NCBI GenBank assembly: GCA_017506865.1
Contig: JAFCMP010000061.1
Span: 302,506-366,505, forward strand
Source of the DNA: Tribonema minus
Lineage: Eukaryota > Sar > Xanthophyceae > Tribonematales > Tribonemataceae
Reading direction: 5' to 3'
DNA: 64,000 bases
Positions within the stretch are counted from its first letter, which is position 1, and each line of letters begins with the position of its first letter. The notes beneath the pieces were generated by a model. The model was not told the origin of the DNA and made no database searches. It worked only from the letters and a program-made list of their open reading frames with translations. A program made the position numbers and the translations under genes. Shown piece after piece: positions 33,201 to 45,200 of this stretch.

Positions 33201-36200
33201 TCGCAGCGGCGCGCGGCGCGCACGCGGCAGCGCTCAGCGTTTCAGCGAGCCTGCAGGGGCTGAGCGCTGACGCAAAGCCGCGGCCGCTGGTGGTGAAGGC
33301 GGTGCGTGCGCGCCGCGCGGCGGTGCGGCTGCGGTGGGAGGCGCTGGGTGCGGAGTACCTGCGCCGGCTCAAGGTACGTATGTATGCATGGTTGGAGGAC
33401 TCAAATTGAAGTTGGTGACACGCGCGCAGCGCCGGTGCGGCTGCGGTGGGAGGCACTGGGGGCGGAGACCCTGCGCCGGCTCAAGGCATGTATGTTTGTG
33501 TATGGCATGAATCACTTCAAATTGAAGCAAGTGCTGGTGCAGAGGCCGTGTGCGGCTGCGGCGGGAGGCGCGGGGGGCGGAGTACCTGCGCTGGCTCAAG
33601 GTATGAATGTATGCACGATTTTGGAGAGTTTAGATTGAAGTTGGTGAAGGCGGCGTGTGCGGCGGCAGTGCGGCTGCGGTGGGGCGGAGTACCTGCGCTG
33701 GCTCAAGGTACGTAAGTATGCATGATTATGGAGAGGTCACATTGAAGTTGGTGAAGGCGGCGCTGCGGGTGGGAGGGAGTACCTGCGCCTGCTTAGGGTA
33801 TGTATGTGTACTTAGGGTATGTATGGCGTTAGTGAGCTCGAATTGAAGGAAGTGCTGGTGCAGAAGCCATGCAGCTGCGGCGGTAGGCGCTGGGGGCGGA
33901 ATACCTGCATCAGATCAAGGTCTGTGTGGCGTCTGCGTCCTGCCATGGAACTTGAAGTTGAGGTTTATGCCCGAGTTGCAGTGGTGGACAGCGCGCCTGT
34001 GTGCGCGGTCAGCGAAGGTGCTGGTGATGACGACTTCAGCTATGTTTTCACTCGAATTCAGGTGCAGTAGCATTGTTTTGTAGTCAGAAACGGCAAGCAT
34101 GCGGCGCGGCGGTGGTGGGGCGGAGTACGTGCATTGGCTGCGAGCAACTGCACTCCTGTCTCGACTTCATCTAGTACTTCTTGCCTGAGTTTTCGGGTTA
34201 GGGTTAGGGTTAGGGTTAGGGGCTCAGTGTCGTGGCTGTGGCTGCGGTCACCGCGTTGTGCACTTTACTGGGTATGCATTTTACTGGGCGCAAATACCGT
34301 GCATTGCCAAGTGGCGCACGCGCGGTGCGTCCTCTCCGTCCGCTTGCGATGCACAGGACTGGAAGTAGCGTGTGGCGCAGTTACAACAAATGTCAAGATT
34401 GCTGGTTTGCCATCAACTTGGCATCGTTCACTGGAAGCCAAGGCTGTGCATACCGATGAATAGCGACGTCAACACTGCTGGCGTGCAAGTACGTTACAGT
34501 CGGCATTCGTCAGAGCCGTAGACTCGCTTAAACGAATGTTTGAACGAGCGGCCGTGCACCTTGCCCCTGTCCCTTCTGGCGTGCAGGATTGGGAGGAGCG
34601 CGTGGCACAGATAGAGGCGGAGCGCGAGGTGGAGCGGCAGGCAAACGCGTCAACAGCGGCGCCGCACACTGTGCACCGCCGCGCTATCAGCGACGTTGTG
34701 CGCAGCGACTATGAGCAGGAGCAGATGCTCAAGGAGCTCATGGCCGCTGAGGCCATGCGCATCAGGTGAGTGTGGTTGTACTGTACTGTAGTACATGTGT
34801 ACTACACTGTAGCACAAGTGTACTGTAGAGTACCGGCGCCCTATCAGCGACTGTCAGCAGGAGCAGAAGCTCAATGAGCTCATGGCTGCGGAGGCCATGC
34901 GCATCAGGCGAGCGTTGCCACTGTAGAAGTGTGTTGTAGTACATGCGTATTGTATTTGCGCGATTCACGCAGCTGAAGCGCAAACACGCTGCCTCGCTTG
35001 TGTGTACAGCACACTGGATTGTGAGGCACGACACCATGCACGATAGTCGAGCGCTGCCTGCCCCATGCACAGTACATTTGTATTGTGCTATACTGCACTC
35101 TGTGTAGCTCAGCATCCCACGATGAACGCGTGACAAAGGGCTGTCCACTCGGATCTCGCGCGCGCGCTGCTGCAGGATCACCAACGGCAGTTCTGTACTG
35201 TGGACTGTACTGGACTGGACTGCACTGTACACACGTAGTAGCCTCAGAGGAGCATGCCAATCCCGCAATGAACGCGTGACAAAGCGCAATCCCCCTCCGC
35301 TCTCGCACGCGCCGCCGCAGGATCACCAACGGCAAGGTGCCGCCGCCGGTGCAGGTGTGCGCGCTCGCGCAGAAGCACAGCGGCGGCGGTTTCGTCGGCT
35401 GCCAGCACGACCGGACCACCACCGACGGGCGCCCGCCGCTGTGCCGCCTGCGTCCTGTGAACCGCTCGTGCCCGCCGCACTGTAACTGCCTCAAGGAGGT
35501 GAGGATGGACCATCATGGAGAGTCGCGTTGTTGAGGTTCACAGCCGCTTGATGGGTACATACTTGCCGCTGTGGCGCTTGCGCCCGGTGAGGCCCTCGTG
35601 CCCGCCGCTGCAACTGTCTCAAGGAGGAGTGTGGTCCATAATGGAGAGTCGCGTTGTTGAGGTTCGCTTAGGTTATGTGTGCGCCGCTGTGCCGCCTGCA
35701 CCCAGTGAACCGTCGTGCCTGCCACTGCAACTGCCTCAAGGATGTGAGGAAATTTCATGATGGAGAGTCGCGTTGTTGAGGTCCGCAGCCGAATAGAAGT
35801 ATTAGGTAGATGTATGCGTGGGCGCCGCTGTGCTGCAACTGTCGTGCCCGCTACTGTAACTGCCTCGAGGAGGTGAGATTGGAGAGTCATGTGTCGTTGA
35901 GGTTCGTAATTGGAGAGTCATGTGTTGTTGAGGTTCATGGTCTTGCAGTTTGTATGCATGCACTCTCGTGACCGCCGCACTGCAACTGCCACGAGCATTC
36001 AAGGATGGTCAAGCTGAAGTTGCCTACCAGCTGGCATTGTGCTGCTGCATCCAGTACGAGAGTTGTTGGCCTGTGTGTTGCTGCCATCATCCTATCGCAA
36101 ACCTCATTGCCAGACCAACCTGAAACTCGAGCAGCCTTTGCAGAACTGTGATGGCCATTACAGCTTCAACTGTGATGCGAGGTGATGTGTACTTCAAGTG

Positions 36201-39200
36201 CAATCCATGGTGACGTGCCGCCTCAGGTGGAGCGCCAGGGGCGCCTGGTCAACCCTTGGACGGACATGGAGAAGTGCATCTTCCTGGACCAGGTGCGTCA
36301 CAGTCAAAGTTAGTTCAAAGAACAAACACACACAACGGCATTTGCCTTGCATCCGCCGCCAAGCATCACTCCCAGGCGATTTGGTGGTAGTACGCTGTGC
36401 GCTCACCAAAGCGCTCTCAGCAGCTGAAGTTCAACTCAAAGAAGCGTCAGCCCAGGCTCACGGCCTCCATTGCACATGCTTCTCCCAAACGCGGTTCCTG
36501 CTATTCCCCAAAGAACTTTGAGCGCACAATTCTCCCACTCCTGGGTACGGTACTGTTCTGAATTTTATTCTCCCACTCCTGGGTACGGTATTGTTCTGGA
36601 TTTTATTCTGAGCTGAAGTACATGAGTGCATCGTCTCACAACTCTGTGGTTGTGAAGAGGTCATGGCGTCATCTTTGCTTGCCGTCCGAGCGCGCCGTTC
36701 CTGCTCTTCCCCAAGGACTTGCGTACATGTCGCAGCGTGCAGTTGTCATATTCTACTTCTGTCATGTACAAAAGCCATGCAGAGCAGCTTCTGTACCTTC
36801 AAGGAATCGGCTCTGCCGAAGTTTCATAATGTCCTTACTTGCCGCGCCTGCGCACGCAGTTCCTGCTCTTCCCCGATGACTTTGGGCGCATCGCGCAGCG
36901 TGCAGTTGCCCCAATAATCCACTTTATCACACAAGAGCCATGCGCGCAGCAGCTTCCAACTCAATGATTTCCAGGCAGTCTGCCCTAACAGTGTCGTCTG
37001 CGCTTGATCTGCGCAGTTCCTGCTCTTCCCCAAGGACTTTGGGCGCATTGCGCGCGCGCTCGCCAACAAGAGCGTCCGCGACTGCGTGGCCTTCTACTAC
37101 GACTCCAAGGCGACCATTGACTACAAGGCAGTGCTCAGGGAGCACGTGTCGCGGCGCCGCGGCGGCCGCGCCGCGTGGTCCGCCACCGTCGCCGCCGCCA
37201 AGTGCGTCGGCGCGACGGTCGTGTTTGGCGAGGAGGGGGAGCAGCCGCGCTTGGTGCTGCCCTCGCAGGTGTGTGTAGCTCAAACCCTCACCCTGACTGG
37301 AGTGCCATCTGTTTATAATCCTCACCCTCACACTGACGCCGCCAAGCGCGTCGGCGCGGCAGTCGTGTTTGGCGAGGAGGGGGAGCAGCCGCGTTTGGTG
37401 CTGCCCTCGCAGGTGTGTGCCTAGCCCCAGTCCTAGCCCTAAATCGAACCATGCACCCCTGACCCTGCCCGTTTTCGTCTTCCGAACCCTAGTTGTCTCA
37501 CCGTCGCCGCCGCCAAGTGCGTCGGCGCGACGGTCGTGTTTGGCGAGGAGGGGGAGCAGCCGCGCTTGGTGCTGCCCTCCCAGGTGCGCCTTGTCCTAAG
37601 CCTAGTCCTGCAACAACTCTTAAAACTCGTTTCGTAATTGTGGTCATGTCACCTGCTCATCCTTTATGCGTAAGCATTCTGTCTGTCGTTGCATCTCGAG
37701 TCATCGGCTTAACCATCGTGTTTGGCGAGGGGGGGCGAGCAACCGCGCCTGGTGCTGCCCTAAAAGGTGCGCCTTCTTCCAACCCTCACCTTGCTCCTGC
37801 GCCTCCAACCGTGACCCTAACCCTGGTCTTGTCACCAGCTCACCCTTGGGCACCACCATCATGGTTGGCGAGGGTTAGAATTGGGTTTAGAAGCACTCAC
37901 GGCTGGTTTGCCCTTGCAGGGTGTGCCTGACCCTGGCTTCAACCATATACATTTTGCACGTCACGAGCTATGATGCGCAGAAAGTTCATCAGCTGACGGC
38001 GCTGGCCGCTCATTCACTCACCCGTTCATCAGACTAGTGAATTACTCTTGTGTCCACGGGTTGGACGAGAGCTGCAACCCGCATGAAGCGCATGGTCACT
38101 CACTCGCACATTCGCTCATGCATTCATTCATTCATTCATTCATGGGTTCATCCCGTGTCCGCGCACAGACGGTGCATGTGCTGGCGCGCATCGCGCACGC
38201 ATGCGCACCCAACATCTGCTCACGCATTCACTCGCTCATTCATTCATGGATGAATTCATCACGCGTTCACGCGCAGGACATGAGCTACAACACGCAGGCA
38301 GCCCATCCGCCGGCGGCGCTGGCGCCTTGCAATTCGGTCAAGCGCCTCGCTCTGGATCTAGGGCGCCGCGGCGTGGTCAAGAAGCAAATTGAAGTTGGCA
38401 CCAGCGGCAAACCCGCGCGCGCGAGAGAGCTCACAGGTGTGTACCTTCGAAAGGCTTGCATTGCATTGTCAACAGCCTGGTCCATTGAGATTATATGCAT
38501 CATGGATGACATTTTCGCAGCAGAGCATAACTGTTTGTTCAATGCGTTCAAGCGTCTGGCGCTGAACCTAGCGCGGCGCATGTAGTGATGAAGCAAATTG
38601 AAGTCGGCACCGGCGGCAAACCTGCGCGCGCTCGAGAGCTCACAGGTGCGTACCTTTGAAAGGCTTGCATTGCATTGTCAACAGCCTGATCCATTGAGAT
38701 TATATGCATCATGGATGACTACTTCGCAGCATAGCATAACCGATTTTTTAACGCGTTCAAGCGTCTGGCGCTGAACCTAGCGCGGCGAATGTAGTGATGA
38801 AGCAAATTGAAGTTGACATTGTCAATAGCGTGGTGCATGGAGGTTGTTTGCATCGTTCATTGCTACTTTGCAGCAAATCATCACTGTTATTTCTTACGCG
38901 ATCAAGCATCTTGCGTAACGTGTCGGCATTGGCAGCAAGCCGGCGCGCGCGCGAGAGAGCTCACAGGCGCTGATCGGCAACCGTGTTGTGCAAGCGGAGA
39001 AATGGCCCTGAGTCAGGGGCGGAACAGTACTGGAGTGGTGATGGAACATGCAGTGGTGGTCTAACAGGAGTAACTTCAGGAATGGAGAAACCTGTGTAGA
39101 CATGCATAGGCATATGCAAGTAGGGTGTGTAGGCTTCAGACTCTGTCTATGACAACACCTCCTGCCGGCAGGTAGTGTAGTAGTTACTGCTCCTTGACGT

Positions 39201-42200
39201 GTACTAGTGATTCACGGCGGCAAGCATGTATGATGACACCATCATGTCATTATACCTACATGCCACGTCCATGGTACGGGCGGCCAGCCTCAGGGTCAAC
39301 ATGGGCTGCGTGCAGAGCTTCTTGACGATGCTCCCAAGCCTCAGCAGCAGATTCTATGCCAGATAATTGCCCACGTGTCAGTGGAAGTGGCCGGAGAATG
39401 TGGCTTTCCATGAGGCGTTGTGATGTTCATGATGATTAATACGTGGACGATATCAACGTCTGCGTTCACCATGCCACCACGCTCAATATTTGACCTCACC
39501 GCTGATTTCATGGTTCCCCCGCCTCAGCGGAGTAGAGGAGGTTTTCTTGTAATGGTTGTCTGTATACAGTATCAGTTTCTGACTGTCGGTGTTCATGGCA
39601 TGTATGCGCCTGCGTCCTTAGGCTTAGGATTAGGGTTAGGGAGACAACACAAGACAAGCTTTCCATGACTTTTTTATATTTTCAGTTGTTGACCTTCTAC
39701 ATGGTAGTGTGTTTGTTTGACTTCACGGTGTTTACGGTACGTGTGCGCATGCGCAGATGAGCAACAACTGCACGAGGTCAACGTGTCCCCATACAGTACT
39801 ATACAGTGTTCAGTGTCTGACTTTGCAGCGTTGTTGGCATGTGTGTGTCCATGCAAACATGACCCCCCCAGCTTTCAACGCCTTCAGTGTTTGACTGAGC
39901 AACATTTGTGGTACTTATGCCCGCGCATGCGCAGACGAGCAACTGGACGAGATCAACGTCCCCGCATCCATCATCAGCCTGGCAGCACGGCACATGGTCC
40001 TACAGGTGCGCGTTTTTGTTGCAACTTCAACTGCCATTTGGCCGGCTGCGCGGGTGAACGAGCCATTGCCCTGTGCTCCCGAAGCAGGAAAGCAGAGGAG
40101 AGTGCTGCACAGCTGGTTGTGCAATCCCCGTTGTGGCTCAACGTCCCCCCCCCCCCCTCCCAAGATGTGTGACCCCTGTGGTATAAGGCGTTTTTTACTG
40201 CAAGCCGCTCGTGCGCTTGTCACTACTTGGATGCCCCCCCCCTCCCCCCCCCCCCTTTCAACTCGCCAACCCCAGCTGCACAACCCCGTGCGTCGCCTCT
40301 AGACTGCAGGCTACGGCCTCAGGTGCACACCAGAGCACGCGTCTACGCACGCATCGTTGCTCAGCGACACCGTGCGCCCTCTGTGGCTTGCACTCAATGG
40401 TTGCGGGTGCAGCCCGACGGGTTCGTCTGCACATGCGCGGTGCGGAGTGCTTGCTCAATACTAGACTAATGGAAACGAATCAAAAGATCGTAGAGCTCTA
40501 GGTGACAAAGGATAGTTAGCCGCAAGTGCCTTCCACCAATAACCGTGGTCGCCGCTGCTGCTGTCATTGGCCACGAGTCAAACAGTGCCATCATATCCAC
40601 AGGTCAAAAGACTTCTGTGTGCGAGCTTTTTAGCGTTCGAGGGCATGGCACTAATACATGCTACCCCCCCCCCTCCCCCCCCCCCCCCTGGTATCTCAGA
40701 TGTGCCCCACGCTCAAGGGGGAGCCTTCCCCCTTCCGTGATTTCCCCGATGTGAGGGGGAACCGAGGGGGGCCCGCTTCTGCGATCAACAAGAACTCTTC
40801 CGTCATGAACCCGGGGCACTCCAGCCCTCGCAAGGTACGAAATCTTCTTGACCTCACGGCTGCAAGACCACAAGACGGTGTAGTATGAACTCTTCTTCAC
40901 CTCACGTCTGCAAGACAATAAGGCTGCGAAACCATATGCGAATCAATGATGGGTGCCATTTGCGTCTGCAATTGTGCAATTTCATGTGTTCTTTGCAAGC
41001 AGCTGTATTGTTACACTGGAAGTAGTGCAGAAATCATGAAGTGATGAAGCATGATTTGAAGTGATTTGACAGTTCAACGACTATACGTGATGGAGCGAAA
41101 GCTGCAGTCGTGCACAGGTGTATTGGTTGAATGAGAGAGTCGACTGTGTGCAGGATAAACTTGAAATATGTTTTGAATTTACTAGAAGTTGCTTTGTGAC
41201 GGTGTCCCAGGGACACTGTCCCTGCGCTCTGCTTGCTCACTTGAAGTTTTCCGTGCGTACGCGCCTGTGCTCAAACCTCATACATCAACGAAGCTCATGA
41301 CTGCAGTCACTGCTTGCAATCACCACGCCTGCCCGTACCTCAATCCACATTCCGACTCTCCGCAACTGACGCAAAAAACCTGCCATTTGCCGTGCGGCGG
41401 CGACTTTCCCACTTCAAGATCGTGGAGCGCGAGCGCCCGAGCAGCAGCAACAACGGCGGCCGCCGCAGCATGCGCGGTGGCGCGCGCGGACGCGCACGTC
41501 TGGGGCCTCCCATGAACCACCAGAGCCAACTTCAAGAAGATCCCAACGACGCAGATGCCATGGGGGGGGACTCTGCTAGCGCGGAGGGGGGGGACGGGGG
41601 GGGCAGGAGGGGGAACAAGCCGCGGCGGCGGCGCACGATTTCGTCGGCGCAGCTGTCGCCCAACAACTCGGAGGGGGAGGGGGGAGGGGGGGGGGGCGGG
41701 GGGCGCGCGGCGGTGCGGTGCGCGCCGAAGTGGTCGCAGGTGAGAGCGGTTACATCGGTTATGTAACAGCAGAAATGGTAGGGGGCGGCGGCGACGGGCG
41801 CGCGGCGGTGCGGTGCGCGCCAAACGTGGTTGCCAGGTGAGAGCGGTCACATCAGTTGCGTAATGGCAGGAATGGCAGGGGGGTGTCGTTTGTGAGCGCG
41901 AGAGGGCGACTCGACATTTGTCGAACACTTTCACTCGCCTGACTTGACGCCAGCATCAACTCCAAGCGCTCCATCACCACCGCCGCCGCATAAAACACAG
42001 GATGCAGTCACAAGAACGCCGCTGAAGTTTCAGCGTTACTGCATGTTTGAGCACATATGTAGAACAGGATGCAGTTGTGATAAACCTGCACCTTGAACTA
42101 CAGTACTGTGTGTGTACTCATAGTCTACACTTCAACTGATTCAACTTCAAATCTCAGGCGGAACGCGACGCGTTCATGGAGCACTTCACGTGCCACGGCA

Positions 42201-45200
42201 AGGACTGGAATGGCTTGAGCCAGCACATTGGCACCAAGAGCGCGGCGCAGATCAAGAACTACTACCAGAACTACAAGAACCGCCTCGGTGAGTCACCACT
42301 TGATGTTGATGCAAAGTTACCAGTTGAAGTTGCCATGAGCTTCAATGGCATTAACTTGAACTGGACGACCTGCCGTGCTGATGGAATTCCATTGATTCCA
42401 CTGGCGCCTTCGCACCTTGGCAGCAAGCGAGCGCCTGAGACCCACGGCTGATGAATGCGGAGAATGCTGGACAGTGAGCGGCGCTTGCGCCCGCTTCCAT
42501 TGATGGCAATCCTCAATCTCTTCTGGGACATATGTCGCTTCAAATTTATCTTGCGAGTGTCTGCAAGCCTTCGCGCCATCCGCTCACGCCCCCTCCCCTT
42601 GACCGCAGCCTCCGCCCCCTCCCCCTGACCCCCCCGTTCCTTCCCCTACACTCCGTCTCTGCGGAGCTCGTCTGAAACTGTAAATTGCAACCGCCTCTAC
42701 AAGCCTCGCCGCTGATGCCCCCTTTCCTGCGCGTCACGCCCCCGCCTTTCCTGCCTCACTAACTGCAACTTCACGTTCTGAAACTGTAACTTCAATCTGA
42801 CTTCAACTCCGTCTTCAACTGCAACATGTGACTCTCCTGCAGGCCTCGGCGTCATCCTCGCACGTCTCAACGGCGGCAAGGACGTTGAGGACGCCGACGC
42901 GGCATCTGCGCAGGAGGACAAGCCCCCCCCCGAACCCCCCAAACAGGGGGCAGGGGGGGCGGCGCGCAGGGGGGAAGGGGGCTCCCCCGTGCACCCCCCA
43001 CCCGCCGCCCCGGGGTCGCTGATGGAGGCAGCGAGCGGCTTGGATCTGAAGGCGCTGCGGCGGCAGGCGGAGTCGCTGGACCCGCTGTTGAAGTTGACGG
43101 GCCAGGGGTCGTCGCTGGGGTTGAAGTTGAGCCAGGAGCCCGCGTCCGCGGACGCCTCTTCGGGACGAGAGTCGTCAGGTACGATCACACTCGTATTGCG
43201 GTGTTTTTGCTGTGCGTCATTGGAGCGCGTGCTCGTTGCCGTTTTGCGCGCTTGACGGTTACGGCAGTTACACTCGCCGGTGGACAACGCAATATTCACA
43301 CACCGCAGCAACGCGCGAGCTCGGAGGTGGCTGCAAGGGCTGCATCTTGAAACCTGCTCGCAAGAGAGTGTAGGCTTGCTGAGAGCTACTGTTACATGGC
43401 ATTGAGGTGGGGTTAGGGCAAAGATTAGGGTGAGTGCGCTTGGTTGTGACCGCTTTGGCAGCACTTAGTGGTGCATGCCGTTCTGCTGCTCGATCCGATG
43501 GTGCAGGATGCTCGCATGCCACGCACGGCTGGTGCGCAGAGCAGGACTGTCACTGCCCCCGCGGCCACCTTCATGTGTGATAGAGAGCAGCTCATCATGC
43601 GTCGCAGCCTTTCCGCAAACTACGATGCTTTGGTCAATCTGCTGCGAGCTGACTCGCTGCGCCGCTGCGTAAACGCCGTCGATTGCGGCCCTGTGCAACT
43701 CTGTTGGCTTGTGACAGAGGGCCTGTTGAAGTTCTCTGCGACTCAGCACCCCTGCAAAGAGTCCCCTATCAGAGTCCCCTGTCATGCCTTGTGATTTCCT
43801 GCCATGAAGACTGATGAACGCCTCTGCCGATCGCTGATTGTTGTCTGCATGCACCTGCAGAGCCCCCAGCCTCGCACCGCACGTTCTCGCCGGGCGTCAA
43901 GGACCCTAGCCCGGCAGGCCAGCAGCGCGGCTCGATGCTGCAGCTCAGCAGCGCCGCCTTTGCCAACCCCCTTTCGGGCATCCCCATGGGGCCCGGAGGG
44001 GGTATGTATGGTACCGGGGGGGCGTGGGGGTACAGCGGCGGCGCGTTCGACCCGCACCTGTACGGCGTGCAGCAGCGGCCGGGCTTTGCGCACCGCGGCT
44101 ACGCCATGTCAAGTGAGTCCGACTCTTGAGTCATGCCACAAAGTTGCAGTAGAGCTGTTGAGGCAGTTTTGTGGTCGCGCAGCGTGCAGCAGCGGCCGGG
44201 CTTCGCGCACCGCGGCTACGCCATGTCGAGTGAGTCTGGGTCTGAGTCGTGCCACAAAGTTGAAGCACTCGAAGTAGATTTGTGAAATCGCTTCCGTGGG
44301 GCCCAGAGGGTATGTATGGGATCGGAGGGTGGGAATTCAGCGGCGCGTTCGACCCGCACCTGTACGGCGTGCAGCAGCGGCCGGGCTTCGCGCACCGTGG
44401 CTATGCCATGTCAAGTGAGTCCGACTCTTGAGTCATGCCACAAAGTTGCAGTAAAGCTGTTGAGGCAGTTTTGTGGTCGCGCAGCGTGCAGCAGCGGCCG
44501 GACTTGGCGCGCCGCGGCTACGCCATGTCGAGTGAGTCCGAGTTTGAGTCGTGCCACAATGCTAAAGTAGACGTCGCGGTTGGGGTACTCGTGTGAAAGA
44601 GCTTCCATGGGGCCCGGAGAGTGTGTGTGTAACAGCGGCGGCCCGTTTGACCGCGCCGTATAGCGCATGGCTTTGCGCACCGCGGGTATGTCATGTCAAG
44701 TGAGTCCAAGTTTGAGTTGTGCCACAATGTTGAGGCATGCCTTGAGGTTGAGGTAGTTATGTTGTGTACCGCGTGCAGCATCGGCCGGGCTTTGCGCTCC
44801 GCGGCCATGCCGCGTTAAGTGAGTACGAGTGGTGCCACAACGTTGTGAGTACACCTTGCACTTGAAGTAGTTGCATGAGGACGCTCGCTGGTACGCTTGA
44901 AGTAGGTGTAGGCTACTCGCTCATTGTGAAGTAATATCACATGTTGCGGTTCTACTCCGCGCTACATCAATGGTCTCCTAGTCTCCTCTAGCCGTCACTC
45001 ATGGGATGGGCTCCATGACGGTACCAAAAACTCACAAAACTGTTGTCAACTTAAACTATACGGTCATCAACAGCACGTTGAGCACTGTTCTGCACACACC
45101 TCCGCGCTTTACGCCAGGCGCGGCGGGCTTCCCCATAGGCATCGCAGGCCGCTCGGATGCCTACTACGCAGCGCCCGGAGGCACCGGGGAGTTTGCCGTA

